Below, in pieces: positions 1-8,807 of a DNA stretch of 64,000 nucleotides; position 1 is the stretch's first letter; each line of letters opens with the position of its first letter. The position numbers and the translations under genes are program-made. The DNA lies in NCBI RefSeq assembly GCF_000971055.1, contig NZ_LARW01000077.1, positions 1 to 64,000 of the forward strand. The letters are read 5' to 3'. The notes below the pieces were generated by a model. It searched no databases. It was not told the origin of the DNA and saw only the letters and a list, made by a program, of their open reading frames with translations. The stretch is from Sphingomonas sp. SRS2 (GTDB taxonomy: Bacteria > Pseudomonadota > Alphaproteobacteria > Sphingomonadales > Sphingomonadaceae).

Positions 1-33
1 GATCAGCGCCTCGGCCGACCGTGACAAATGCAG

Positions 34-642
34 TCAGGACAATTGCGCGATCAGCGCCTGCGCCGCAGCCGGGTTGCGCTCCTTCGCGCCGCTGATGAAG
101 AAGACAAAGGCGTCCTTAACCGCCGCCATCGTGCCCTTCACGTGGCCGGCGACGCCCATCTCGCTATGGACGAAGATGATCTTGCCGTCGGGGGCGATGA
201 CATAGGAGGTCCGGTCGGTCCGGCCAGACGAGATGCCGATCATCTTCAGCGGCACGTCATAGCCCTTGATCATCGCCGGAGTGGCGACGCCGACCGCGAA
301 TTTGTTGCGGCATTCCTTGACCGAGAAGCGGTTGAGATCCTCGATGCTATCAGCGGCCATGCCGATCACCGTGGCGCCCATCCGGTTGAAATCGTCGGTC
401 GCCTCCGCGAACTCATGCGCTTCGACCGTGCAGCCCGGCGTGAAGGCGGCCGGAAAGAAGTAGAGCACCACCGGTCCCTTCTTCAGCGCCGTGGCGAGCG
501 AAAAGCGGGAATTCTTGCCGGCGAGCGCCGCCTGGGTCTCGAAAGCGGGGGCCTTGGCCCCGACCGGCAACGCAGCCTGAGCCATGCCCAGTGGCAGAAC
601 GAGGGCGGTAAACAGGCAGGCGACATTGAGCAGCGAACGCAT
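34..642 (-). CDS. Secreted peroxiredoxin-like protein (AhpC/TSA fold)
   Basis: Thioredoxin-fold peroxidase expected to reduce peroxides in the periplasm. The start at 642 is preferred over ATG 654 because GGAGA lies just upstream of it. Residues 1-23 form a signal peptide ending AQA. The peroxidatic motif PAAFTPGC puts the cysteine at about residue 71, and a second cysteine (KEC, about 110) could act as resolving residue. About 202 residues is usual for the family. It lies 41 bp downstream of the aspartic protease gene on the same strand, so co-transcription is likely. The exact peroxiredoxin class (BCP-like or other) cannot be fixed by eye. Confidence 0.85.
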   Translation of the reverse strand: MRSLLNVACLFTALVLPLGMAQAALPVGAKAPAFETQAALAGKNSRFSLATALKKGPVVLYFFPAAFTPGCTVEAHEFAEATDDFNRMGATVIGMAADSIEDLNRFSVKECRNKFAVGVATPAMIKGYDVPLKMIGISSGRTDRTSYVIAPDGKIIFVHSEMGVAGHVKGTMAAVKDAFVFFISGAKERNPAAAQALIAQLS

Positions 643-683
643 GCGATTCTCCATTGGAAAAAGCGGGATGGGGGGGATCATGA

Positions 684-1658
684 TCAGCCGCGGCGCGGCG
701 TGACCTCTCCGGCAAGTTGTGGCGGCGGCATCTGCCAGGCGTCGCCCGGCATCAGGAAGCGGACATTGCGGTTCGCGAAATCGATCGAGACCCGGTCGAA
801 CATCTGCAACGCATCCATGCCAAGCAGCAGCGCGGGCTTCTTGTCGAGGCCGAGGCGCTGAAAGATTTGCGGATCGGCGAAGGCGATCGGCATGTTGTTG
901 AGCGTCGCGCCGCCAATGCGGATATGTTTGACTGCGGTGTACTCCGCCGGGGTCGTGCCGCCGGTGACGCTGGTGATGCTGATCGGTATCGAGCGGCCCA
1001 GCTTGCCGCGACGCGCCAGCCGGTCGCGTAGCGCCGGATTGCCGATCGATACCGCCGAGCCGGTGTCGATGATCACCGCGATCTTCTGCCCTTCGGCTTC
1101 GGCATCGATGAGAATCAGCTGGCCAAGCTTCCGGCGCGCGGTGACGACGATCTCGTCGCTGACGGTGCGGCTGTTACGCGGCGCATCGCTGACCGACATC
1201 CGCATCTTGCGGAAATCGAGGACCACCCGCTTGGTTTGCAGGCTGTCGATGCCGAGCATGCCGACCGCACCGAGATGATATTCGGCGAGTAGCGGGGCCT
1301 CGAGATCGGAAAGCTGGTTACCCCGAGCGGTCAGCCGCAGTTCGGGGACCATCGCGGTGTCGACCGAGTCGCTGCCCGCAATGCTGAGCAGGGTGACGCG
1401 CCCGGCGGGGGCCAGTGTCAGCCGCTTCGCCAGTTCCCGCGAGATCACGGTGCGCTCGGCTCCGGTGTCCACGACGAAGTGATAGGGGCCGCCGCCGTTG
1501 ATGGTGACGGGAACGGTCAGCCGCGCGCTCAGATCGCGGCCGCCCTGGACGTGGTCGGTTTCGGCGCTTTCGGGAGTGGCGGCATTCGCGGCGCAGGCCA
1601 GCAGGCCAAGGGCGGCGAGCGCCATCACGCGGTGACGAATCGACAGGAACGCGCGCAT
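684..1658 (-). CDS. Secreted retropepsin-like aspartic protease, two domains
   Basis: Predicted 324-residue pepsin/retropepsin-type protease. The reading frame stays open upstream to 2237, but the start at 1658 is chosen because GGGAGAGG precedes it and it opens directly into a signal peptide (residues 1-27, ending ANA). There are two catalytic D-T-G motifs: VVDTGAERT with Asp about 64, and IIDTGSAVS with Asp about 198. Each is followed by the hydrophobic strands of a retroviral-protease lobe. A single-chain protein with both lobes could fold as a pseudo-dimer. It is likely periplasmic or membrane-attached; the substrate is unknown. The peroxiredoxin gene follows on the same strand. Confidence 0.85.
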   Translation of the reverse strand: MRAFLSIRHRVMALAALGLLACAANAATPESAETDHVQGGRDLSARLTVPVTINGGGPYHFVVDTGAERTVISRELAKRLTLAPAGRVTLLSIAGSDSVDTAMVPELRLTARGNQLSDLEAPLLAEYHLGAVGMLGIDSLQTKRVVLDFRKMRMSVSDAPRNSRTVSDEIVVTARRKLGQLILIDAEAEGQKIAVIIDTGSAVSIGNPALRDRLARRGKLGRSIPISITSVTGGTTPAEYTAVKHIRIGGATLNNMPIAFADPQIFQRLGLDKKPALLLGMDALQMFDRVSIDFANRNVRFLMPGDAWQMPPPQLAGEVTPRRG

Positions 1659-1793
1659 CGGCCTCTCCCAGATTATACCGGCAGAATACGCCTTTGGCGG
1701 CCCGCCTACAACATGAACGTCGCCCGCGACACGGAACCAGCCCCGTCCAGGCCGGTTTAGCGACCGTGCAGAAGTGATCGGAGAGTGACGACC

Positions 1794-2135
1794 ATGAAGA
1801 AACTTATGATGATCGGGCTCGCAGCCGCGAGCCTGTCGGCAATTGCCATGCCCGGCGCGGCGTTCGCCGGCGATGAGGACGACGCCCGCGTCGCGATCGC
1901 GGCGGCCAAGGCAAAGCTCGATTCGGCTGAAAAGGCCGGTGTCGGCGGCAATGCCGGTGACGTGCTGAACAAGAGCCGGACCATTCTCGAGGAGGCCAAT
2001 GCCCGCTTCAAGAAGGATGAGGACCGCCATGCGACCGTGCTGGCCAATGAAGCCAATGCGCTGGCCGATCTCGCGGTCGCCACCGCCGAGTTGCGTGCGC
2101 TCGAAACCGAGCGTTCCAAGATCGCCGTGAATTAA
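1794..2135 (+). CDS. DUF4398-type periplasmic protein
   Basis: A 113-residue protein with a signal peptide (ending AFA, about residue 25) followed by Ala/Glu/Lys-rich helices that predict a coiled coil, the pattern of DUF4398 proteins. The ATG at 1794 is favoured over an in-frame GTG at 1785 because GGAGAG sits 8 bases upstream of the ATG. It is followed 10 bp later by an OmpA-domain protein whose N-terminal half has the same helical character, so the two probably work together at the peptidoglycan or outer membrane. Function is not established. Confidence 0.8.
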   Translation: MKKLMMIGLAAASLSAIAMPGAAFAGDEDDARVAIAAAKAKLDSAEKAGVGGNAGDVLNKSRTILEEANARFKKDEDRHATVLANEANALADLAVATAELRALETERSKIAVN

Positions 2136-2145
2136 GGAATACATC

Positions 2146-2988
2146 ATGAACAAATTCATGCTCAGCCTAGCGGCCGCCACGGCACTCGCGGGCGTCGCCG
2201 CCCCGGCCATGGCCGACAAGACCGACAAATTCGTCACCGATGCCTATCGCGAGAAGATCGCGGTTGCGCGTGCCGAGCCGGGCGTCGCCGAATATGGTCA
2301 GGTCTATCTCGATCGCGCGTCGGACCGGATCGCGAAGCTCGACAAGAAGCTCGACAATGACAAATCGGGTCAGGCAGAAGCCGTCGCCGGCGAGATCGAC
2401 GCGCTGCTCGCCACGGCCCGCGCCCGCGCCCGCATCGCCATGCTGAAACAGGATGTCGACCAGGCCAAGGCACAGGCGGCGGCGAAGACCAATGACAAGC
2501 TCGCCAGCGCCGAAGCCAGCGCAGCATCCGCGCAGGCCGACGCCGCCTCGGCGCGCGCCGAGGCCGAGAAGCTGAAGTCCGAGATGCGCGACTATCAGCT
2601 CAAGCAGACCCAGCTTGGCGCGACCCTCGTCCTTCAGGATGTGGTCTTCGAAACCGGTAAGGCCGATCTGAAGGCCGGTTCGGCGCAGCGGCTCCAGCCG
2701 CTTGCGCAATATCTCCAGGCCAATCCCGAGGTGAAGGTCCGCATCGACGGCCATACCGACTCGCAGGGCGCGGACGCCTATAATCAGCAGCTGTCGGAAG
2801 CGCGTGCCCAGGCCGTGCGCACCGCGCTGGGCGGCATGGGCGTCGCGCCGGACAGGATCACCGCCGTCGGCCATGGCGAGAGCCAGCCGGTCGCCGACAA
2901 CAAGATCGACGCCGGCCGCCAGCAGAACCGCCGCGTGGAAGTCACGCTGGTGGGTCAGCAGGCAGCGTCCTTTGCTGCCCTGAAATAA
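2146..2988 (+). CDS. OmpA-family protein with N-terminal DUF4398-like helical region
   Basis: A 280-residue envelope protein. It has a signal peptide (about residues 1-23, ending AMA), a DUF4398-like helical segment (25-95), an Ala/Glu-rich coiled coil (95-150) and a C-terminal OmpA peptidoglycan-binding domain (about 165-275). The OmpA domain shows the typical FETGKADL, DGHTDSQG and QNRRVEV motifs. No beta-barrel is present, so the protein should be periplasmic or peripheral rather than a porin. It follows the DUF4398 gene after 10 bp and is terminated by a strong hairpin, giving a two-gene unit. Confidence 0.88.
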   Translation: MNKFMLSLAAATALAGVAAPAMADKTDKFVTDAYREKIAVARAEPGVAEYGQVYLDRASDRIAKLDKKLDNDKSGQAEAVAGEIDALLATARARARIAMLKQDVDQAKAQAAAKTNDKLASAEASAASAQADAASARAEAEKLKSEMRDYQLKQTQLGATLVLQDVVFETGKADLKAGSAQRLQPLAQYLQANPEVKVRIDGHTDSQGADAYNQQLSEARAQAVRTALGGMGVAPDRITAVGHGESQPVADNKIDAGRQQNRRVEVTLVGQQAASFAALK

Positions 2989-3011
2989 CCCGTCGCGCTG
3001 TTAAGGCGCGT

Positions 3012-3050
3012 CAAAATGCCCGTCCGCCGACCTGGTGGGCGGGCATTTTG
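3012..3050 (+). terminator. Hairpin after the DUF4398-OmpA pair
   Basis: Two 14-base arms beginning CAAAATGCCCG pair almost perfectly (one G-T wobble) around an 11-base loop. The hairpin ends in ATTTTG, so it has a short T run rather than a classic U-tract. Position just after the stop codon supports a terminator. Confidence 0.7.
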
Positions 3051-3155
3051 CCGTCCCGCTTGTTGCGGTCGGACAACAACGCGGCTTATGTGCGGTGCGT
3101 CATCCGCGTTTCAGCGGTGAAATCCTGAGACATGAAAGGGCCGTAGAGCAACGGC

Positions 3156-4664
3156 ATGAAGTTTGACGGTCGCCTTTCCAGCCTGTCACGTCCCGCTCTC
3201 GCGGTGGCGGTGCTCGCGCTGTCCGCGTGCAATGCCGGCCCGAATTATCGGCCGCCCAGCGCCTCTGCGCTCGGCATTCCCGACCAGTTCAACGCCTCTC
3301 CCACGATCACCGCCGAACAGGATATTGCCGATCTCGCGCGCTGGTGGGAGAGCTTCGAGGACCCGGTCCTCACCCAGCTGATCGACCGCGCCTTTGCCGG
3401 AAATCTCGACGTCAGCGCCGCCGCCGCCCGCCTGCGTCAGGCGCGCGCCGCCTTGCGCGGCACCCAGGGACAGGCGCTGCCCAGCGCCGGGGTCAGCGCC
3501 TCGGTCTCGCGCAGTATCGGCGCCGACAGCAACGCCCGGATCGACACCACCACCGGCCAGACGATCAGCACGGGCGGCGACACCACCATTTATCGCGGGG
3601 GGTTCGACGTTGCGTGGGAGGCCGATCTGTTCGGCGGCATCCGCCGGTCGATCCAGGCCGCGCGCGCCTCGGCCGAGGCCAGCGAGGCCGATTTGCGCTT
3701 CACCCAGGCGAGCATCGCCGCCGAAGTCGGGCTCAACTATGTCGACGCGCGGCTCGCGCAGATCCGGCTGCGCATCGCGCGTGAGAATCTGTCCTCGCAG
3801 GATGAGACGTTAGAGATCGTCGGCTGGCGGCGACAGGCGGGGCTGGTGTCCAGCCTGGACTATGAGCAGGCGCGCCAGCTTCGCGCGCAGACCGCCGCAT
3901 CAATCCCGACGCTCGAAAATGATTATATGACAGCGGTCAATCATATCGCGGTGCTGCTCGGCGAGGCGCCGGGTGCGGTGACGGCGCTGATCGATCCGCC
4001 TGCCTCGATTCCGCTGGCTCCCGGGGTTGGCGCGCCGATTCCCGCGCAGGTGATCGAGCGCCGTCCCGATGTCGCCAGCGCCGAACGCAGCCTCGCCGCC
4101 GAAAGCGCCCGTATCGGCGTGCAGACTGCGCAACTCTATCCGGCGTTGCGGCTGTCGGGCTCCTTCGCGGGGTCGGCCACGTCGGTCGGCGATGTGATCA
4201 GCGGGGGAATCGGCGGCCTCGTCGCTGGCATCACCGCGCCGATCTTCGAGGGCGGGCAGATTCGCGCCGCGATTCTAGGCCAGCGCGCGGCGACCGATGC
4301 CGCCTATGACGCCTATCGCCTAGCGGTGCTGACCGCGCTCGAGGAAGCCGAGAACGCGCTCAAGGGCCGCGAGGTCGCCGAGCGGCGCGAGGCCGATCTC
4401 GCGGTGAGCTATGAGGCAGCCAACAACGCCGCGCGCTATGCCCGGCTGCAATATCGCTCAGGGCTCATCGACTTCCAGTCATTGCTCGACAGCGAGCGCA
4501 GCCTGTTGTCGAGCCAGGACGCGACCGCATCGGCGCGTGCCGCGAGGGCGGGCGCGACGATCCAGCTCTATAAGGCCCTGGGCGGAGGGTGGCAGAATGC
4601 GCCTATCCCGGCCCCGGGCCCCTATGAAAGCGGTGCGACCGCGACATCCGGAATGAAACGCTGA
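3156..4664 (+). CDS. Outer-membrane factor lipoprotein (NodT/OprM type)
   Basis: A 502-residue TolC-like channel subunit. A lipoprotein signal ends in LSAC (Cys about 25), followed by the NAGPNYRPP segment typical of NodT/OprM lipoproteins. Two repeated OEP helical units follow, with the characteristic DLFGG and long Ala/Arg-rich helices (about residues 70-270 and 280-480). It would connect the MacA-like adaptor encoded immediately downstream (TGATG overlap) to the outside. The first gene of a tripartite exporter operon; the substrate is unknown. Confidence 0.9.
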   Translation: MKFDGRLSSLSRPALAVAVLALSACNAGPNYRPPSASALGIPDQFNASPTITAEQDIADLARWWESFEDPVLTQLIDRAFAGNLDVSAAAARLRQARAALRGTQGQALPSAGVSASVSRSIGADSNARIDTTTGQTISTGGDTTIYRGGFDVAWEADLFGGIRRSIQAARASAEASEADLRFTQASIAAEVGLNYVDARLAQIRLRIARENLSSQDETLEIVGWRRQAGLVSSLDYEQARQLRAQTAASIPTLENDYMTAVNHIAVLLGEAPGAVTALIDPPASIPLAPGVGAPIPAQVIERRPDVASAERSLAAESARIGVQTAQLYPALRLSGSFAGSATSVGDVISGGIGGLVAGITAPIFEGGQIRAAILGQRAATDAAYDAYRLAVLTALEEAENALKGREVAERREADLAVSYEAANNAARYARLQYRSGLIDFQSLLDSERSLLSSQDATASARAARAGATIQLYKALGGGWQNAPIPAPGPYESGATATSGMKR

Positions 4665-6070
4665 TGACGACCGAACCCGAAAAACAGCCCGAGCAGGATC
4701 TCGACGAATTCCTGGGTGTCGAGCCGAGCTCCCCGCGCGCGGCATTGTTCCGGCGGATCGGCATCGGCCTCGCGGTTGTCGTGGTGCTGATCATCCTGTG
4801 GCGGCTGATCTGGGGCGGCGACGACAAGGCCGCTTATGCGACCCGCCCGGTTGAGCGCGGCGACCTGACCGTCATGGTTTCGGCGACCGGCAATCTTGCC
4901 CCGACCAATCAGGTCGAGGTGGGCTCGGAACAGTCGGGCACGGTGGTCGAGGTCTATGTCGACAATAATGACCGGGTGCGCAAAGGACAGCTGCTCGCCA
5001 AGCTCGACCCGTCACGGCTGCAGGATTCGGTGAATCAGGCGCAGGCCGGCCTCGCCTCGGCGCAGGCCGGGGTCGAGCAGGCCGAGGCGACCGCGTTGCA
5101 GGCGCGAGCGACCTTGCGGCGGCAGGAGAATGTCTGGCGATTATCGGGCGGCAAGGTGCCGTCCGCGACCGAGCTCGACGTCGCCCGGGCCGATGCGGCC
5201 AGGGCGGCGGCCGGCGTTTCGACGGCGCGGGCGGCGGTCGATCAGGCGCGCGCGTCGCTGTCGTCGGCGCAGACCGCGTTATCGAAGGCGTTCATCAAGT
5301 CGCCCGTCAACGGCCAGGTGTTGTCGCGCTCGATCGAGCCGGGACAGACGGTCGCCGCCTCGCTCAATTCACCGGTGCTGTTCACGATCGCCGAGGACCT
5401 GAGCCAGATGCGGCTGGAGGTGAAGGTCGACGAGGCCGACGTCGGGCAGGTGAAGAAGGGCCAGAAGGCGACCTTCACCGTCGACGCTTTCCCCGGCCGC
5501 ACCTTTCCCGCGATGATCGAGAGGGTCGATATCGGCGCCAATGCGACGACCAGCGGTACGTCGACGACGACCGCCACCACGACCAGCGGGGTCGTCGCCT
5601 ATACCGCGCGGCTGACCGTGTCGAACGCACAGGGCGTGCTGCGCCCCGGCATGACCGCGACCGCCGACATCATCACCACTGAGAAGAAGAATGTCGTGCT
5701 GGTGCCGGTGGCGGCGCTGCGCTTCTCGCCCGATCGCAAGGCGGCGGCGAGCGGCGGTCTGACCAGTGTGCTCGCGCCACGCCCGATGCGACGCGGCGGC
5801 GGAAGCGGCAGCCGCGAAGCATCGATCGGACGCGGCAGCAAGCAGACCGTCTATGTCGTCGCCGATGGCGGCAGCAAGCCCGAGCCGGTGGAGATCACCG
5901 TGGGCGAAAGCAATGGCAGCCAGGCCGAAGTGACCGGGGGTAAACTCGCCGAGGGCGCACAGGTCGTGATCGGTCAATATGCGGCCGATGGCGGCGGCTC
6001 CGGTGGTGGTTCCGGCGGCGGTCAGTCGGGCGGCGGTTCGGGTGGTGGACAGCGGCGCAATGCCCAGTGA
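4664..6070 (+). CDS. MacA-like periplasmic adaptor (HlyD/RND MFP family)
   Basis: A 468-residue membrane-fusion protein. A cytoplasmic N-terminus of about 25 residues precedes one transmembrane helix (about 28-46), then a biotinyl-lipoyl-like domain, a long coiled-coil hairpin (about 115-210) and beta-barrel domains. The C-terminus is unusual: a Gly/Ser tail with repeated GGGSGGG units ends the protein. The start overlaps the stop of the outer-membrane factor, and the 3' end overlaps the ATPase gene by 11 bp. By family it links an inner-membrane ABC pump of MacB type to the outer-membrane channel. Confidence 0.88.
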   Translation: MTTEPEKQPEQDLDEFLGVEPSSPRAALFRRIGIGLAVVVVLIILWRLIWGGDDKAAYATRPVERGDLTVMVSATGNLAPTNQVEVGSEQSGTVVEVYVDNNDRVRKGQLLAKLDPSRLQDSVNQAQAGLASAQAGVEQAEATALQARATLRRQENVWRLSGGKVPSATELDVARADAARAAAGVSTARAAVDQARASLSSAQTALSKAFIKSPVNGQVLSRSIEPGQTVAASLNSPVLFTIAEDLSQMRLEVKVDEADVGQVKKGQKATFTVDAFPGRTFPAMIERVDIGANATTSGTSTTTATTTSGVVAYTARLTVSNAQGVLRPGMTATADIITTEKKNVVLVPVAALRFSPDRKAAASGGLTSVLAPRPMRRGGGSGSREASIGRGSKQTVYVVADGGSKPEPVEITVGESNGSQAEVTGGKLAEGAQVVIGQYAADGGGSGGGSGGGQSGGGSGGGQRRNAQ

Positions 6071-6788
6071 CATCGCCCTCGGCGAAACGCTGATATCGCT
6101 GCGCGGCGTCACCAAGGTCTTCGGCGAGGGCGCGACCGCCTTCTCGGCGCTGAAGGGCGTGGACATCGATATCGCGCGGGGCGATTTCGTTGCGGTGATG
6201 GGGCCGTCGGGATCGGGCAAGTCGACGACGATGAATATCCTCGGTTGCCTCGACGTACCGACCGACGGGCAGTTCCTGTTTCGCGGCCATCATGTCGAAC
6301 GGCTCGAACGCGATCAGCGCGCATTGCTGCGGCGGCGCTATCTCGGTTTCGTCTTCCAGGGGTTCAATCTGCTCGCGCGGACCACCGCGCTGGAGAATGT
6401 CGAACTGCCGCTGGTCTATCGTGGCGAAGACAAGGCGCGTCGCCACGAACTGGCGATGGCCGCGCTCGACAAGGTCGGCCTCGCCGACTGGTGGGATCAT
6501 ACCCCGGCCGAACTGTCGGGCGGCCAGCAGCAGCGTGTCGCGATCGCGCGCGCGATCGTCACCCATCCCGACGTGTTGCTCGCCGATGAGCCGACCGGCA
6601 ATCTCGACACCGAACGCTCGATCGAGATCATGGAGCTGCTCACCGACCTCAACCAGAATAGCGGCATCACCGTGCTGATGGTGACGCACGAGGCCGAGAT
6701 GGCCGCCTTCGCCCGCACGATCATCCACTTTCGCGATGGCCTGGTCGAGCGGATCGAGAACAAGGATGGGGCGGGGGTGAAGGCGTGA
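6060..6788 (+). CDS. MacB/LolD-type ABC transporter ATPase
   Basis: A 242-residue ATPase with Walker A GPSGSGKST, Q-loop (VFQGFN), signature LSGGQQQR and Walker B VLLADEPTGNLD, the last typical of the MacB/LolD/FtsE group. The frame is open farther upstream inside the adaptor gene; the ATG at 6060 gives the usual N-terminus (ISLRGVTKVFGEG). In Escherichia coli MacB the ATPase is fused to the permease; here they are two genes separated by a REP-like palindrome. It drives the predicted tripartite exporter. Confidence 0.92.
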   Translation: MPSDIALGETLISLRGVTKVFGEGATAFSALKGVDIDIARGDFVAVMGPSGSGKSTTMNILGCLDVPTDGQFLFRGHHVERLERDQRALLRRRYLGFVFQGFNLLARTTALENVELPLVYRGEDKARRHELAMAALDKVGLADWWDHTPAELSGGQQQRVAIARAIVTHPDVLLADEPTGNLDTERSIEIMELLTDLNQNSGITVLMVTHEAEMAAFARTIIHFRDGLVERIENKDGAGVKA

Positions 6789-6802
6789 TGGCGAATATCG
6801 TC

Positions 6803-6893
6803 CGTCGCCTCGGCGGAGGCCGGGGCCGCCAGAGGCTCTTGCTGCAATGCCTACCCGCATTCGGTAGCGGCCCCGGCCTCCGCCGGGGCGACG
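6803..6893. repeat. REP-like palindromic pair, family 1
   Basis: Two 27-base arms (CGTCGCC... and its complement) match at 26 positions around a spacer of about 37 bases. It fills the gap between the ATPase and permease genes. The same arm occurs at 32323-32411 and in reduced form at 14688-14717. It could fold into a stable mRNA hairpin in the middle of the operon. Confidence 0.85.
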
Positions 6894-6915
6894 GTAATGT
6901 GCGAGTGCGCGCCTG

Positions 6916-8124
6916 ATGTATGCCACCACCTTCCTCCTCGCGCTGCGCGAGATACGCCGGCATCTGCTGCGCTCCTTCCTGACGATCCTCGGCATCGTCA
7001 TCGGGGTGTGGGCGGTCGTCACGATGGTGACGCTGGGCAATGGCGCGACCGCGGCGGTGAAGCAGCAGATCTCCAGCCTCGGCTCGAACGTTTTGCAGGT
7101 CCGCCCCGGCCAGGGCTTCGGGCGCGGCGGCGGCGGTCCGCAGCCGGCTGATTTCAAGATCGAGGATCTCGACGCGATCCGCACCCAGCTGGTCGGCGTC
7201 ACCGCGGTGGCGCCACTGGTCCAGTCAACCGGCGTGGCCGTGTACAATGCCGCCAACTGGTCGACGACGGTCAACGGCACTAACCGCGAATATTTCATCG
7301 CCCAGCCGTGGACCTTCACGAGCGGGCGGGAATTCAGCCCCGCGGAGGAGCAGGCCGGCAAGGCGGTGTGTATCATCGGCAACACCGTGCGCTCGCGCCT
7401 GTTCCGGGGCGCCGATCCGGTCGGCAAGCGCTTCCGCATCAAGAATATCTCGTGCGAGATCATCGGCGCGCTCGCATCGAAGGGGCAGGGCGGCTTCGGC
7501 AACGATCAGGACGATATTGTGCTGATGCCGTACAAGGCGGTGCAGCGGCGTATGACCGGCAACCGCGACGTCCGTACGATTATGGTCTCGGTCGACGACG
7601 CCTATGACAGCCAGCAGATCCAGGCTTCGCTCAAGAAGTTGCTGCGCGAGCGCCGCCATCTGACCGCCGATGCCGACGACGACTTCAACATCTTCGACAC
7701 CAAGCAGATTTCGGACACGCTGTCGGGGACGACCCAGATCCTGACCTCGCTGCTCGGCGCGGTCGCGGCGGTGAGTCTGCTCGTCGGCGGCATCGGGATC
7801 ATGAACATCATGCTCGTTTCCGTGACCGAGCGGACCCGCGAGATCGGCATCCGCCTCGCGATCGGCGCGGTCGCGCGCGAGGTGCTGCTGCAATTCCTTG
7901 GCGAGGCGGTGACTTTGTCGTGTCTCGGCGGCCTGCTCGGCCTGTTCCTGGCGCTGATCTCGACGATCGTGCTCGCGCCGGTGCTGCAGGTGCCCTTCAT
8001 CTTCGATCCACAGATCAATTTGCTGGCCTTCTTCTTCTCGGCGCTGATCGGGGTGGTGTTCGGATATTTTCCGGCCCGCCGCGCGGCGTCGCTCAACCCG
8101 ATCGAGGCGTTACGGCACGAATGA
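6916..8124 (+). CDS. MacB-like ABC transporter permease (FtsX domain)
   Basis: A 402-residue permease. One N-terminal transmembrane helix (about residues 18-40) is followed by a large periplasmic MacB_PCD domain (about 50-270) and a C-terminal FtsX domain with three helices (about 280-390). The conserved SVTERTREIGIRLAIGA coupling segment is visible, as is the C-terminal PARRAASLNPIEALR. It would work with the ATPase, adaptor and outer-membrane factor upstream as a mechanotransmission exporter of periplasmic substrates. The stop overlaps the EF-hand gene start (ATGA). Confidence 0.92.
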   Translation: MYATTFLLALREIRRHLLRSFLTILGIVIGVWAVVTMVTLGNGATAAVKQQISSLGSNVLQVRPGQGFGRGGGGPQPADFKIEDLDAIRTQLVGVTAVAPLVQSTGVAVYNAANWSTTVNGTNREYFIAQPWTFTSGREFSPAEEQAGKAVCIIGNTVRSRLFRGADPVGKRFRIKNISCEIIGALASKGQGGFGNDQDDIVLMPYKAVQRRMTGNRDVRTIMVSVDDAYDSQQIQASLKKLLRERRHLTADADDDFNIFDTKQISDTLSGTTQILTSLLGAVAAVSLLVGGIGIMNIMLVSVTERTREIGIRLAIGAVAREVLLQFLGEAVTLSCLGGLLGLFLALISTIVLAPVLQVPFIFDPQINLLAFFFSALIGVVFGYFPARRAASLNPIEALRHE

Positions 8125-8807
8125 GACGCGCGATCCTCCTCCTCCTCCTCCTCGCGCTCGCCGCGACGCCGCTGACCGCGAAGAAGGCCGAGCTGCCGCC
8201 CGCGGTCTGCCTCGAACCGATCAAGGCGCAGCTGTTCATGTCACCGGTCGGCGAACCCTTTCGCCCCAAGGAGGATGCCGACGATCCGGTCCGCCGCTGG
8301 TTCGAGCAGGCCGATCGCGACCACGACGGCAAGCTGACCACCGGCGAGATGATGCTCGACGCCGACCGCTTCTTCGCGCGGCTCGACAAGAATGGCGACG
8401 GTGAGCTGCTGCCCGATGAAGTCCATGCCTATGAGGACGGGGTTCCCGAAATCCGGCTCTACCAGGCGCGGCGCGAGCCCGAGGCCGGCGCGAAGCCGCG
8501 CGACGGGGAGCGGGAGCGCGCGTCGAAACGCAAGCCCGGCGGACTGGCCTATGGCGGCGCGATGGGCGCGGGGCGCTACGCCTTCCTCAACATCCCCAAT
8601 CCGGTCGCGGCGGCGGACAGCGACGTCAACCGCGCGGTAGACGCGAAGGAATTCCGTACCGCGGCGGCCGAGCGCTTTCGCGATCTCGATCCCAACCAGG
8701 TCAAGGCGCTGAGCTTCGCGCTGCTGCCGAAGACGCCGGCGCAGGTCGCCGCCAATGCCGCCTGCCTCGACCGTGTGAGGGAACAGGCGAAGGAGCGCCG
8801 TCGATGA
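8121..8807 (+). CDS. Secreted EF-hand protein
   Basis: A 228-residue protein with a signal peptide (MRRAILLLLLLALAATPLTA). EF-hand-like loops include DRDHDGKLTTGE and DKNGDGELLPDE, with a third degenerate loop near DSDVNRAVDAKE. The two clear loops have Asp/Asn at positions 1, 3 and 5 and Glu at 12, consistent with calcium binding. The gene overlaps the permease (ATGA) and the response regulator (ATGA), so translation is coupled to both. A role as periplasmic ligand-binding or sensing partner of the pump or kinase is inference from position. Confidence 0.82.
   Translation: MRRAILLLLLLALAATPLTAKKAELPPAVCLEPIKAQLFMSPVGEPFRPKEDADDPVRRWFEQADRDHDGKLTTGEMMLDADRFFARLDKNGDGELLPDEVHAYEDGVPEIRLYQARREPEAGAKPRDGERERASKRKPGGLAYGGAMGAGRYAFLNIPNPVAAADSDVNRAVDAKEFRTAAAERFRDLDPNQVKALSFALLPKTPAQVAANAACLDRVREQAKERRR

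Noticed and set aside
1659-2237. N-terminal extension of the aspartic protease
   Set aside because: It is opposite the DUF4398/OmpA genes; GGGAGAGG and a signal peptide fix the start at 1658.
6060-8124. Split macB as a frameshifted fusion
   Set aside because: Both ATPase and permease have complete ends and a REP element between them; separate subunits are common in this family.
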